Positions 48,738-59,560 of a stretch of 64,000 nt of DNA are shown here, piece by piece. Positions within the stretch are counted from its first letter, which is position 1; each line of letters opens with the position of its first letter. Origin of the DNA: Chlorocebus sabaeus (Eukaryota; Chordata; Mammalia; Primates; Cercopithecidae); the NCBI RefSeq assembly GCF_047675955.1, contig NC_132910.1:115799143-115863142 (forward strand), read 5' to 3'. The position numbers were made by a program, and so were the translations under genes. Below the pieces are notes generated by a model. The model saw nothing but the letters and a program-made list of their open reading frames with translations. It had not been told where the DNA came from and ran no database searches.

Positions 48738-48791
48738 GTTACAGTGTTCTACAGAGCTACGGTGTTGTGCAGAGTTACAGTGTTGATAGTC
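48738..48791 (+). repeat. 18-bp tandem triplication in the ERVL relic
   Basis: Three imperfect units, starting GTTACAGTGTT, GCTACGGTGTT and GTTACAGTGTT, at 48738, 48756 and 48774. It keeps the frame but adds 12 or more residues to a conserved stretch. Confidence 0.8.
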
Positions 48792-49158
48792 CAGGTGATT
48801 GACCCCAACTATTGAAATGAAATCAGTCTACTACTCCACAGTGGAGGTAAAGAAGAGTATGTGTGGAATACAGGAGATCCCTTAGAGTGTCTCTTGGTAT
48901 TACCATGCCCTGCGATGAAGGTCAATGGAAAACTACAACAACCCAATCAAGACAGAACTGCAAATGGCCCAGACTCTTCAGGAATGAAAGTTTGGGTCAC
49001 TCCACCAGGTAAGAAAACACAACCAGCCAAGGCGCTTGCTGAAGACGAAGGGACTACACGATGGGCAGTAGAAGCAGGTAGTCATCAGTCAATACCAGCT
49101 ACAACCACATGACCAGCTGCAGAAACAGGGACTGTAACTGTTGTATTTCCTCCTTATT

Positions 49159-49446
49159 TATTTAGAGACGAAGTTTCGCTCTTGTTGCCCAGGCTGGAGT
49201 GCAATGGTGCGATCTTGGCTCACCGCAACCTCCACCTCCCTGGTTCAAGCGATTCTCCTGCCTCAGTCTCTCGAGTAGCTGGGATTACAGGCATGCACCA
49301 CTACACCTAGCTAATTTTATATTTTTAGTAGAGACAGAATTTCCTCATGTTCTTCGGGCTGATCTCAAACTCCCGACCTCAGTTGATCCGCCTGCCTCAG
49401 CATCCCAAAGTGCTGGGATTACAGGTGTGAGCTACTGCGCCCAGCC
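49159..49446 (-). mobile_element. Alu inside the ERVL relic
   Basis: 'agagacgaagtttcgctctt', ends 'ctactgcgcccagcc'. Target-site duplication of about 10 bp, cctccttatt, on both sides. Confidence 0.94.
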
Positions 49447-49747
49447 TCCTCCTTATTTTGTTAAGAACATGTTTGTGCATACATACACTTGTATGAAGGA
49501 AATGTCTTCATTTTATTTCCTTTCTTTTTCCTTTATCATGTTACATAAGATTTATTGACTTCATGTCAGCATTTGTGTGCTGTTAACTTTATATAATAGC
49601 ATTCAGGTTAAGGATTAGCGTGCTTCCAGCTGTAAAAGGATAGCTGTATTATGTTAGGCATAATTACAACCTTATTAGTATCTGTATTTGGAGACTAAGT
49701 ATGATTTCAGGAGATGTGTATGGGTTCAAGTTGACAAGGGGTGGACT

Positions 49748-50318
49748 TGTGATGGTTAATATTAGGTGTCAACTGGATTGGATTGAAGGATGCCTAGATA
49801 GCTGGTAAAGTATTGTTTCTGGGTGTGTCTGTGAGACTGTTGCCAGAGGAGCTTAACATTTGAGTTAGTGGACTGGGAGGGGAAGACTAACCCTCAGTGT
49901 GGGTAGGCTCCATCCAATCCACTGCTGGCACGACTAGAAAAAAGCAGGTGCAAGAAGATGGGATAAGCTGGCTTGCTGAGTCTTCTGGTTTTCATCTTTC
50001 TCCTGTGCTGGTTGCTACCTGCCCTTGGACATCAGACTCCAGTTCTTTAGCCTTTGGACTCCCAGATTTACATCAGTGGTTTGCCAGGGACTCTCAGGCC
50101 TTTGGTCACAGATTGAAGGCTGCACTGTTGGCTTCTCTACTTTTGAGGCTTTCAGACCCAGGCTGAGGCACTGCTGGCTGCTTTCTTCCCCAGCTTGCAG
50201 ATGGCCTAATGTGGGACTTTGCCTTGTGATCATGTGAGTCCATTCTTCCTGATAAACTCCCTTTCATATAAATATATATCCTATTAGTTCTGTTCCTCTG
50301 GAGAAACTGACTAGTGAA
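49748..50318 (+). mobile_element. MLT2-type 3' LTR of the ERVL relic
   Basis: Begins tgtgatggttaatattag, has 'tgggtgtgtctgtgagactg', 'gttagtggactgggagggga', 'cttggacatcagactccagt', 'ccccagcttgcagatggcc', and ends 'cctctggagaaactgactag'. It follows ERVL internal sequence, so it is the 3' LTR. Related to the solo LTR at 30.45 kb. Confidence 0.88.
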
Positions 50319-50352
50319 GTAAAAATCATAAATTATTTGAAAGCATTTTTTC

Positions 50353-50640
50353 AGTCGGGCGTGGCGGCTCACACCTGTAATCCCAGCACTTTGGGAGGCT
50401 GAGGTGGGCAGATCACCTGAGGTTGGGAGTTTGAGACCAGCCTGACCAACATGGTGAAACCCTGTCTCTACTAAAAATACAACATGAGCCAGGCATGGTG
50501 GCGCATGCCTGTAATCCCAGCTACTCAGGAGGCTGAGGCAGGAGAATTGCTTGAATCCGGGAGGCAGAGGATGCAGTAAGCTGAGATCATGCCATTGCAC
50601 TCCAGCCTGGGCGACAAGAGTGAAACTCCATATCAAAATA
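50353..50640 (+). mobile_element. Alu, full length
   Basis: Starts 'tcgggcgtggcggctcacac' after 'tcag'. Flanks gaaagcattttttc / gaaagtatttttttc. Confidence 0.94.
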
Positions 50641-51056
50641 AGAAAGTATTTTTTTCTCATACATTACACATTTTTAATTGTTTATCTTTTAATGAGAAAT
50701 CAGCAATGTTTAAGCTAGAGATTCAGAGTTTACATGGTCTAAAAGAAGACCTTTAAAACGTTAAAAGTTCTTCTCATCTATTTAAATCCTAGTTTGCAAC
50801 ATTTTTTCCATCTGACCCCTAATAATTATTTCCTGCAATCACCAAGACTTCCATCATTCTGCCTCATCCCCCTCAACCAAATGGTAGATACTCTAAGGTG
50901 TAACCCATCACACACAGCCCAGCACTGAACACACAACAAATGGTGTGGAATTGGTCTCAAAGAAAAACGAGGGGAAACGTGTAAAAATAAGATACTAATG
51001 GAAGGCAGGAAGTCAAATCAAACAAAACAAGAAGGATAGCTTAGAAAGAGAGATAT
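50641..51056. other. intergenic sequence
   Basis: No repeat or gene recognised. Confidence 0.4.
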
Positions 51057-51356
51057 GGCCAGGTGCAGTGGCTCGCACTTGTAATCACAATGCTTTGGGA
51101 GGCCAGGGCAAGAGGACTGCTTGAGGCCAGGAGTTTGCGACCAGCCTTGTCAACATAGTGAGACTCTGTCTCTACAAAAAATTTTAAAAAAATAGTCAGA
51201 TGTGGTGGCACATGACTGTAGCCCTAGCTACTCGGGAGGCTGAGGTGGGAGGATCTCTTGAGCCAAGGAGTTTGAATTGCAGTCAGTTATGATTGCGTCA
51301 CCACACTCCAGCCTAGGAGACAGAGCAAGACCCTGTCTCTAAAATAAATACATAAA
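51057..51356 (+). mobile_element. Alu (older), AAATAC tail
   Basis: Starts 'ggccaggtgcagtggctcgc'. The tail is an (AAATACAT)n-like run. Followed by a GA-rich stretch to about 51400. Confidence 0.92.
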
Positions 51357-51955
51357 TACATAAATAGGAGAGAGAGAGAAACAAAGAGAGAGATGGAAAG
51401 AAGAGGTGTGGAGGAACAGTGAGGAGAAGGCTGAGGGGCAGTGAAGGGCCAGCACTCATGGTCTTCATGAATTAGATCAAGATACCCACAGCAGGATCTG
51501 TGTGAAACACCAACAGGGCTAGTAGGAAAATGAAAAGTGCAGCACGCTCAAGGCAAGGCAGGGGAGGACGAGCCACATCCTCAAACATCCATGCTGACAG
51601 TGAGTGGCACCCTGATTCCAGGAGGTGAGCACGTGGCCACGTGGGTGATGGGCTCCTGTCATGTTACCAGACCACCAATAGCAGTGGATTCATATTTGAG
51701 CAGGTTTGCTCTGGTTCTTGTTAGAGCCTTGCCACTTTACTCCTTTAACACCCCTGAGTCTGTGGATGATTTCCCATCCAGGGTACAAGCATTCAATCCC
51801 ACCAGAAATCTCCAAATTTCATAAATCGTCTAGAGGAAAGATAGAAAAACAGTTTCTCAGGCCACTACTTGATGGTATACCTCAAGCCTGAGATAATAAG
51901 CAAAACAAAATGTTTTCATCTCAAATTTTAGGGTCTGAATGAAAAAATCCTTTTT
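51357..51955. other. intergenic sequence
   Basis: GA-rich start, then GC-moderate text including a palindromic 'cacgtggccacgtg' at about 51630. Frames at 51537-51824 and 51706-51891 have no recognised relative. Confidence 0.4.
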
Positions 51956-52111
51956 AAGCCAGATGTAATGGATCACACCTGTAATCCCAGCACTCTGAGA
52001 GGCCAAGCACTTTGGGAGTCTGAAGCCGGAGGAACACTTGAGGCCAGGAGTTTGAGACCAGACTGGGCAACATAGTGAGATCTCACCTCTTAAAAAGAAC
52101 AACAACAAAAA
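51956..52111 (+). mobile_element. Alu fragment
   Basis: 'gccagatgtaatggatcaca' to 'gggcaacatagtgagatctc' plus A/C tail. Left arm only, with an internal duplication of the 'cactttgggag' block. Confidence 0.83.
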
Positions 52112-52289
52112 ATGTAAGTCCTTTTCAGAATGTCTACAGAACACACTTTCTTTGATCCCAAATTATATGATATAGGTATCTCTGCCTTCCATCTCTGAAT
52201 GCTTGGACGTCGCCTATTATTTTAGGGGGTCCTTTTATTCTGAGCACATTTGCCCATAATGGCCTGTCGTTCTCCCATAGACAATGTGG

Positions 52290-52460
52290 TATCAGGGAAA
52301 CAGCATGGAATCAGAAGACTTAGCTTGAGTCCCACCTCCTATAACTTACTCCTCTGAGCCTCACTTTCCTTATCTGTGCAATGGACAAAATGAGACTTAT
52401 CTCAAAAGGTGATGGTAAAGATTAAATCCCTTACTCTAGGAACTCATGAAATTTTACCTT
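52290..52460 (-). mobile_element. MIR fragment
   Basis: 'gcatggaatcagaagactta', 'tgagcctcactttccttatc', 'tgtgcaatggacaaaatgag'. Confidence 0.7.
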
Positions 52461-52800
52461 CCTTCCTGTCTCCAACACTCCCACTTCTGTATATTGTAAA
52501 CCACAGGAGAGAAGACGTCAGGCACACAGTTCTCTCTGTGGGTATCCATCACAGCACTGCATGTAATTAAATACTTGATAAGTGCCTTTTGATTAAGTTC
52601 AGCAGCATCATAGCAGGTGAAAAGCACCTTGCTCAATCGCTCTGATTAGATGTTTTTCCTTGGCAGAGGCTCAGATGGCACCAATGTTAAATTCAGAGTG
52701 TTGTTTTGGCAGATCACATAACGATACTTCAATTCATTTTTCCCCAAGATGGGAGGATAATTCTCTCTCTCTTTTGGTTTTTTGTTTTTCTAATTTTGGG
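52461..52800. other. intergenic sequence with a duplicated 13-mer
   Basis: 'gggaggataattct' occurs at about 52750 and again at about 52798; the second copy became the target site of the next Alu. No gene. Confidence 0.6.
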
Positions 52801-52812
52801 AGGATAATTCTT

Positions 52813-53116
52813 TCTTTCTTTATTATTATTTTTTTGAGACAGAGTCTTGCTTTTGTCGCCCAGGTTGGAGTACAATGGCACGCTCTTGGCTCACTGCAAC
52901 TTCCGCTTCCTAGGTTCAAGTGATTCTCCTGCCTCAGCCTCCTGAGTAGCTGGGATTATAGGCGCCCACCACCACACCTGGCTAATGTTTGTATTTTCAG
53001 TAAAGTCGGGGTTTTGCCATGTTGGCCAGGCTGGTCTCGAACTCCTGACCTCATGATCCACCCGCCTTGGCCTCCCAAATTGCTGGGATTACAGGCGTGA
53101 GCCACCGTGCCCGGCC
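52813..53116 (-). mobile_element. Alu, full length
   Basis: (TTCT)n/(ATT)n tail, 'gagacagagtcttgcttttg', ends 'ccgtgcccggcc'. Target-site duplication aggataattctt at 52801-52812 and 53120-53131. Confidence 0.94.
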
Positions 53117-53131
53117 GGTAGGATAATTCTT

Positions 53132-53489
53132 ACACCTGTCTTACAACTCTGCTTCTATGCCTCTGGACAGTCAGTTGTCTTGAATCTGAGGGCCTCTGGT
53201 CAATAACATGGTTACAGAACATAGAGACAGGGAAGTGTTGAAGCTGGGGTTAGTCAGAGAGCCTGAAAAAGTAGTGTGTCACTCATTACTGTCACCTGCC
53301 ACCTCACAGGACAGGAAGAGAGGGGCAGGTATGGAGATGAGGCTTTCAGAAGGAACCCAGATGATAGCTGTGATCTTCTCGCCCTCCTCCCTTCCCTGAT
53401 TTCCACAGGAAACAGTTTACACCAGGTGTTTGTAGATTCTGCAGGATCTTCTGAGAACTTGGACCTTCTTCTTTCCTGGTGGCTCAACT
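53132..53489. other. intergenic unique sequence
   Basis: Moderate GC, no assigned repeat. Frames of 60-110 codons here run into the GA repeat and are not credible genes. Confidence 0.4.
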
Positions 53490-53539
53490 TTTTATTTTTT
53501 TTGAGAGAGAGAATAAGGCAAGGGGGGGAGGGAGGGGGG

Positions 53540-53595
<56 letters not shown>

Positions 53596-53865
53596 CACTC
53601 TGTTGCCCAGACTGGAGTGATCTCAGCTCACTGCAGTCTTGACTTCTTGGGCTCAAGTCATCCTCCTACCTCAGTCTCCCGAGTAGCTGGGACTACAGGC
53701 ACGCATCACCATGCATGGCTGATTTTTAAATTTTTTATACAGAGTCTCACTGTGTTGCCCAGTGCGGTCTTGAACTTCTGGGTTCAAGTGATCTTCCCGC
53801 CTCAGCCTCCCGAGTAGCTGGGAATACAGGCATGTGCTACCATGTCTGGCTAATGCTTGTATCTT
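53490..53865 (-). mobile_element. Alu (older) containing an expanded GA tract
   Basis: T-rich tail, then a GA/G-run insert, then 'ctcactctgttgcccagact', 'cccgagtagctgggactaca' and a second arm ending 'gctaccatgtctggctaa'. The terminal part is missing. Confidence 0.85.
53517..53593 (+). repeat. G-run plus (GA)n tract
   Basis: G-runs of 7, 3 and 9 separated by single A or AGG, then about 30 GA units. Plus strand is all purine. Confidence 0.95.
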
Positions 53866-54227
53866 TTGTTACCTGAGCAGGCTCTGGACGACCTATACCC
53901 TTTTCCCCAAACAGATTATCAAAATGTTTCTTTCAAACAAGCTCAGAGATCTCCGTAGGAGAAAGTACTCCGTGGCATGAAACTTCCTCCATCTCATCGC
54001 GCCTTCCTTCTCCTCTGTTCCACACAACATTCCCTGCACCACTCTAGCAGCTGCTCTCTAGAGTAAGCAATGAGGTTTGGGCAGGATGCAATGCCCGTCC
54101 CTATGCTTTTGGGGACTGCAAACTATCCAGAGGTCTTGGGAGCTGACTTACCTCATAATAACTGAACAGCTTGATTGTGAGGTCCCCCAGACCATGCTTG
54201 CATTCAGAGGTGCAGTTCTCAGACAGA

Positions 54228-54243
54228 CCACTTGGTGGCGCTG
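54228..54243 (+). promoter_or_regulatory. CTCF-like motif
   Basis: CCACTTGGTGGCGCTG agrees with the CTCF core CCASYAGRKGGCGC except for one A to T. It lies 17.5 kb upstream of the TMEM192 start in non-repeat DNA and retains a CpG. Motif match only. Confidence 0.45.
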
Positions 54244-54540
54244 TGTCTCTTTTTTTTGCTTCAGCTATTTGTCAGAGGGAGACTGCAGACTCCGTATCTT
54301 CTTTTCTCATCAAATAGGACAAATATTTAGTGTTTCTGGCTAAGCACTTGGAGATAGATGTTCATGTTTCCTTTTAGTGACATATTTGAAAAAGCTTCAT
54401 AGCGAATACGAAAGAAGCGAAGTGAGGTATTTTTTGAATAGCACTTAGTATGTTTCAGGCGTTGTGCTAGGAGGTTGATGTATCTAAACATCCAAAGGCT
54501 GAATTTAAAATATAAGACCTCGACTAATGTACCTCAGCTA

Positions 54541-54580
54541 TCGTCATCATCATCGTCCTCCTCCTCCTTCTTCTCCTCCC
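54541..54580. repeat. compound CAT/TCC/TTC trinucleotide run
   Basis: (CAT)n, then (CCT)n, then TTC/TCC. Short and interrupted. Confidence 0.8.
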
Positions 54581-54839
54581 TAATGCCAGATCTTTGAGTG
54601 CAACTTTCAATTTTTGCTGTATACCTGTGTATACTCCTCTTTGGCAGGGAATGGGAGGATGAAGCCATATTGCATAACCAAATTCTTTAACTGTGATTTT
54701 GAAAAGAGACGTTCTAGGCGCCTTTATTTTCTCTTTCTGAAGAAGGAGAGCAGGGAAAGGATATTAATATTTATTAAATACCTACATGCCGGCCGTATAT
54801 CAGATATTATGCTGCTGCTTTACAAAGGTTATCCCATTA

Positions 54840-55130
54840 AGCAGTGACTCACGCCTGTAATCCCAGCAATTTGGGAGGCCAAGGCGCGTGGATCACTTGA
54901 GGTCCGGAGTTCAAGATCAGCCTGGCCAAATGGTGAAATCCCGTCTCTGCCAAAAAATACAAAAATTAGCCGGGCATGGTGGCAGGCACCTGTAATCCCA
55001 GTTACTTGGGAGGCTGAGGCAGGACAATTGCCTGAACCTGAGAGGTGGAGGTTGCAGTGAGCTGAGATTGCACCATTGCACTCCAGCCTGGGTGACAGAG
55101 CGCTACTCTGTCTCAAAAACAACAACAGGA
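54840..55130 (+). mobile_element. Alu, slightly 5' truncated
   Basis: Begins 'agcagtgactcacgcctgta', lacking the first ten or so bases. Tail (CAA)n. Confidence 0.92.
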
Positions 55131-55299
55131 AGGCAGATGTTTCTGGTGGGAAATAATTTTTCTGTTTTCTGAAATTATTCTAAAATTACAAGATTGGGAA
55201 ACCCAAATAAGATTGCTGTGTTGTCAGAAAATTGATATTATACATTCACACTTTTTAAAAAATTTTTCTTCAATATTGCCTTTATAGAAATGTTAGATC

Positions 55300-55610
55300 G
55301 GCCGGGCGCGGTGGCTCAAGCCTGTAAACCCAGCACTTTGGGAGGCCGGGACGGGTGGATCACGAGGTCAGGAGATCGAGACCATCTTGGCTAACACGGT
55401 GAAACCCCGTCTCTACTAAAAAAAATACAAAATATTAGCCGGGCGTGGTGGTGGGCGCCTGTAACCCCAGCTACTTGGGAGGCTGAGCCAGGAGAATGGC
55501 GTGAACCCAGGAGGCGGAGCTTGCAGTGAGCCGAGATCACGCCACTGCACTCCAGCCTGGGCCACAGAACAAGATTCCTTCTCAAAAAAAAAAAAAAAAA
55601 AAAAAAAAAG
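55300..55610 (+). mobile_element. AluY-like young Alu
   Basis: Starts 'ggccgggcgcggtggctcaa', 'gggacgggtggatcac', poly-A of about 25. Flanks aaatgttagatc / aaaagttagatc. Confidence 0.95.
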
Positions 55611-55622
55611 AAAAGTTAGATC

Positions 55623-56588
55623 ACTGGAAATTATAAACTAAATGGGAAGCAACAATAAAACTTTCATAGCAGAGTCTGAGTCAGTTCATTCTTCTAATTT
55701 TTCAGCAGATATATTCAGCGAGTCTGCAGATTTTAGGGAGTTTCGGGTTTTGCTCCAAGGAAAGAGATTAAATGACCTTTACATGCTAACGTAACAGCAT
55801 AATAGAGATAGGAGAATAATTTCTCTTCTTTTTGAAATGAAAGTTATTGCTTTATTTGTTTTTGTAGTACTATAACATTTTAAGCTTCACCAATATGAAA
55901 AATAAATAATTTTCTGAGCTACCTTTCACTGCTACATCTGAGAATTCTGTGCTCATTTCCTATCTACATTGTGAAGGAATAATTTCATTTGGTTCCCTGC
56001 TTCAGGTTTTCTTCAGCCTATCAACAGAAGGTTAAGGAGGGAATGAAACTTGTTTCCTCAAGAGAATCTGTCTGATTATCGGAATATTTCCTTCTCCTCC
56101 ACTATTTTCATGCTAAATTTGGGCACCTGACAAACTTGAGGGTATCTAACGCCTGGTTACAGATATCCTTAGCAATTCCGATGACCTTTACAAGTACCTA
56201 CTCCTATTAACTCAGTAACAGTGATGAAATCAACCAGAAGCAAAGTCCCTTAGAATATAGGTATTGTAAATGTTCCAATTTTGCTTCAGCTATTTATGAA
56301 ACAACTTTTAAGATTTCCTGCCATCTGTTTCTAAAAGGGGAAGGAAAGGGAAATGATTTGCAAGCATTTGAAACATGGTGTCTATATTTAGATTTTGGTT
56401 TAATCTCACATTTCTGCAGTATCTTTAGTTGGGGAAAGAAGGCTTAGTTAGTTAGTGTTGCTCCAATTCTTTAGGACATTTCCTCATGCTATTGCAGGAA
56501 CATGGGATGATTCACTTTCATGAATCAAGGATTTCTGAGTTCCTATTGTTTGAGAGGCATCATGCTATACATCTTCTAGTGTATTGGT
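55623..56588. other. intergenic AT-rich sequence
   Basis: Nearly 1 kb with no Alu and nothing else I recognise. Confidence 0.45.
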
Positions 56589-56860
56589 AGGTTAGTTTAC
56601 TAGGGTTGCCATAAGAAGGTACCAAAGACTGGGTGGCTTACACAACGGAAACGTATTTTTCTACAGTTCTAAAAGCTGGAAGTTTGAGATCAAGGGGATG
56701 GCAGACTTGATTTCTTCTTATTCTTTTCTTGGTTTACAGATGGCATCTTCCATCTTCACATGATCTTCTGTGCATGCAAATGTCTGTGCACGAACACTCT
56801 TCTTACAAGGATGCCAGTTGTATTGGATTAGGACACACCCTAAAGACCTCATTTTAGCAT
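56589..56860 (-). mobile_element. MLT1 LTR (ERVL-MaLR)
   Basis: Reverse orientation: 'tagtttactagggttgccat', 'agactgggtggcttacacaa', 'ggtttacagatggcatcttc', 'aggacacaccctaaagacct'. Truncated where the Alu begins. Confidence 0.8.
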
Positions 56861-57161
56861 TTTTTTTTTTTTTTGAGACAGAGCCTTACTTCATCACCCA
56901 GGCTGGAGTGCAGTGGCCCCATTTTGGCTCACTGCAGCTTTCACTTCCCAGGTTCAAGTGATTTCCATACCTCAGCCACCTGAATAGCTGGGATTACAGG
57001 CATGCACCACCACACTCGGCTAACTTTGTTTGGTATTTTTAGTAGAGACGGGATTTCACCATGTTGCCCAGGCTGGTCTCGAACTTCTGACATCAAGGGA
57101 TCCACCCACCCAGGTTTCCCAAAGTGTTGGGATTACAGGAGTGAGCCACCACACCCAGCCT
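56861..57161 (-). mobile_element. Alu, full length
   Basis: T16, 'gagacagagccttacttcat', ends 'ccacacccagcc'. Confidence 0.93.
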
Positions 57162-57174
57162 ATTTCAGTTTATT

Positions 57175-57300
57175 CTTTATGAAATAGATGCTATTACTAT
57201 TCTTATTTTACAGATAAGAAACTGAGGCTCAGAGAAGTTACATAGGTCGCACATATAAGTGAGTGGCAAAACAGCCAGGGAGTTTAACTTCAACAAATAC
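57175..57300 (+). mobile_element. MIR
   Basis: 'atgaaatagatgctattact', 'attttacagataagaaactg', 'aggctcagagaagttacata', 'gtgagtggcaaaacagccag' match the MIR core. Confidence 0.85.
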
Positions 57301-57518
57301 ATGTCCGATTTCCATGCCAGAGTGAGCGAAATTGTGTGTAACTGGGGAGGCAGCAAGACAAAAGGAGTGAAGGAGGAAGGCTTGACAAGAAAGTTGAGGA
57401 GAGATAAGAACTTAATTTTAAGAGGTAAGTATCTAGTCAGGAAGGGCCTTGTCACCCAAGTGATAAGCTGAGATTTTATCCTATAAGTGATGGGTAGTCA
57501 CTGAAGTGAATACATTTA

Positions 57519-57857
57519 TTTATTTATTTTTAATTTCTTTCTTTCTTTTTCTTTTTCTTTTTTTTTTTTTTTTGAGACAGAGTCTGGCTCTCTGTCACCC
57601 AGGCTGGAGTGCAATAGTGCAATCTTGGCTCACTGCAACCTCTATCTCCCAGGTTCAAGTGATTCTCCTGCCTCAGCCTCCTAAGTAGCTGGGATTACAG
57701 GCATGCGCCACCATGCCTGGCTAATTTTTATATTTTTTGAAGAGATGGGGTTTTGCCATGTTTGCCAGACTGGTCTCAAACTCCTGATGTCAAGTGATTC
57801 TCCCATCTCAGCCTCCCAAAGTGCTGTGATTATAGGCATGAGCCACCACACCCGGCC
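57519..57857 (-). mobile_element. Alu, full length, long CT-rich tail
   Basis: TTTA/TTTC-rich tail, 'gagacagagtctggctctct', ends 'ccacacccggcc'. The 17-bp target-site duplication tgaagtgaatacattta / tgaagtgaataaattta has one difference. Confidence 0.95.
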
Positions 57858-58362
57858 TGAAGTGAATAAATTTAACATAGAAAGATCTCTATGGATTTAC
57901 TGTGATAAGTAGACTTTGTATGTGTGTGCATGGGGTAGTAGGCTATGGGTGGGGTGTGGCAGGAGATACAACAGTATGTTCAGGGAAATCAGATAGGAGT
58001 CTATGGCAAAAGTGCAAGTTCGAGAAAGTGCTGACTGATCTACTGGGATGAGTACCATTGGTCAGATGGAGGAGGGATGGGTAAAAGGAAGGTAAAAGGA
58101 TACTCGGGTATCTGACTGGAGCCATTGATGGTGTCAATCATGAAGAAGATCAAAAGAAGAGGAATAGTTTTGAGAAGGGTGGAAATGACTTCAGTTTTGG
58201 ACCTGTTGAATTTGGATACTGGTGAGAAAATCAAGAAGAGATGAAGAATAGGCAGTTGGATGTATGCTTCTGGAGCTCAGGAAGAGAGATCTGGGCTAGA
58301 GATTTAGGTTAGGCAGGCATCAGCCTATAGATGTTACCTAAAGCCATTAGAAGGGATCAGAT

Positions 58363-58653
58363 GGGTCGGGCATGGTGGCTCATGCCTGTAATCCCAGCAC
58401 TCTGGGAGACCAAGGCGGGTGGATCATCTGAGGTCAGGATTTCAAGACCAGCCTGGCCAACATGGTGAAACTCCATCTTACTAAATATATAAAATATTAT
58501 CCGGACGTGATGGCGGGCACCTGTAATCCCAGCTACTTGGGAGGCTGAGGCAGGAGAATTGCTTGAACCCAAGAGGCGGAGGTTGCAGTGAGCCGAGATC
58601 GTGCCATTGCACTCCAGCCTGGGCAACAAGAGTGAAACTCAAAAAAAGAAAGA
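58363..58653 (+). mobile_element. Alu, full length
   Basis: Starts 'gggtcgggcatggtggctca'. Flanks aagggatcagatg / aaaggatgagatg. Confidence 0.94.
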
Positions 58654-58748
58654 AAGGATGAGATGACAAGAGAGGACATTTAGAGCCAAAAGGAAAGAGG
58701 CCGAGGATAAACCCTTGGGAATGACAGTATTTTAAAAATGGACATGGA

Positions 58749-58888
58749 GGCTGGTGTGGTGGCTCCCACATGTAATTCCAGCACTTTTGGAGGCCAAGTA
58801 GAATTGCATAAGCCCCGGAGTTTGAGACCAGGCTGGGCAACATAGTGAGACCCCATCTCTATTTCAAAAAATTAAAAATTATATTTAA
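58749..58888 (+). mobile_element. Alu left arm
   Basis: 'ggctggtgtggtggctccca' to 'gtgagaccccatctctattt', A/T tail. Flanks atggacatgga / atgaacatgga show it inserted as a single arm or was shortened internally. Confidence 0.87.
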
Positions 58889-58975
58889 AAAATGAACATG
58901 GAATAAAAGCAGCAGCAGAGAACTGTGCTGTCAAAGAAATCAAGGTAAGGTCAGCTGAGTGCAGGTAAAAGAGAG

Positions 58976-59019
58976 CTTCAGGAATGATTGGTCTACATTG
59001 TTCACAGCTGCTGAAATTT
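58976..59019 (+). repeat. 44-bp direct repeat, copy A
   Basis: Matches 60513-60556 at 43 of 44 positions; no similarity continues on either side. Confidence 0.95.
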
Positions 59020-59262
59020 AATTAGAACTGGGCCACATCTATTGTATTTAACAACAAAGAGCTGCGACTGAAGTTGACAAAAACAATCCAGTGTAGTTGT
59101 GTGAGTGAAAGTCATATGACTGATGGAGGAAAATAACTATATGATAGAGAATTGGAGACAGTGGAGTGGGGCAACTAGTTTAAGAAATTTGGTTGTGAAG
59201 GGTAATAGAGAGACAGGGTACTAAGTTGAAGTAAAGTTTTGTTGTTATTTTAAGAAGGAAGA

Positions 59263-59560
59263 GCCCGGGCGCGGTGGCTCATGCATGTTATCCTAGCTCT
59301 TTGGGAGGCCTAGGCGAGTGGATCACCTGAGGTCAAGAGTTTGAGACTAGCCTGGCCAACATGGTGAAACCCTGCCTCTACAAAAATACAAAAATTAGCC
59401 GGGCATGATGGCGGGTGCCTGTAATCCCAGCTACTTGGGAGGCTGAGACGAGAGAACCCTTTGAACATGGGAGATGGAGGTTGTAGTGAGCCGAGATCAT
59501 GCCATTGTACTCCAGCTGGGCGACAGAGTGAGACTTTGTCTCAAAAAAAAAAAAAAAAAG
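59263..59560 (+). mobile_element. Alu, full length
   Basis: Starts 'gcccgggcgcggtggctcat'. Flanks taagaaggaa / aaagaaggaa. Confidence 0.94.

Larger units (their letters stand above)
48270..49747 (+). pseudogene. ERVL provirus, 3' internal part with decayed dUTPase region
   Basis: Old endogenous retrovirus of the ERVL class, 3' part only. Two frames, 48504-48815 and 48861-49112, show the dUTPase-like stretch typical of ERVL pol. A short visible piece is LPPGHFGLLLPLS, followed after a break by VWNTGDP and a Pro-rich tail. In-frame stops, a frame break near 48815-48861, an 18-bp triplication and an Alu at 49159-49446 make it non-functional. The region 49447-49747 is the non-coding stretch before the 3' LTR, ending in a purine-rich 'gacaaggggtgga' that looks like the polypurine tract. 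No 5' LTR, gag or reverse-transcriptase part is seen. Confidence 0.85.
53866..54831. other. intergenic, Alu-free stretch
   Basis: About 970 bases without transposon sequence I recognise. It includes the CTCF-like motif at 54228 and a compound CAT/CCT trinucleotide run at 54541-54580. No coding gene supported. Confidence 0.5.
57301..58975. repeat. ancient interspersed repeat, family unassigned (copy 3), split by Alus
   Basis: 'aagggccttgtcacc', 'gattttatcctataag', 'gtagtcactgaagtg', then 'ttttggacctgttgaatttg' and 'aggcagttggatgtatgctt', 'aaacccttgggaatgac'. Same block order as the copies at 5.7 and 9.2 kb. Three Alu segments interrupt it. Confidence 0.5.

Noticed and set aside
48504..49112. 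A possible intact retroviral enzyme gene
   Set aside because: Stops, a frame break, a triplication and an Alu interrupt it; only a relic is claimed.
51625..51645. cacgtggccacgtg palindrome as a paired E-box regulatory site
   Set aside because: Isolated in unannotated intergenic DNA without other promoter signs; noted but not supported as a functional site.
53254..53620. Arg-Glu and Ser-Leu repeat frames of 114 codons
   Set aside because: Translations of the (GA)n tract.
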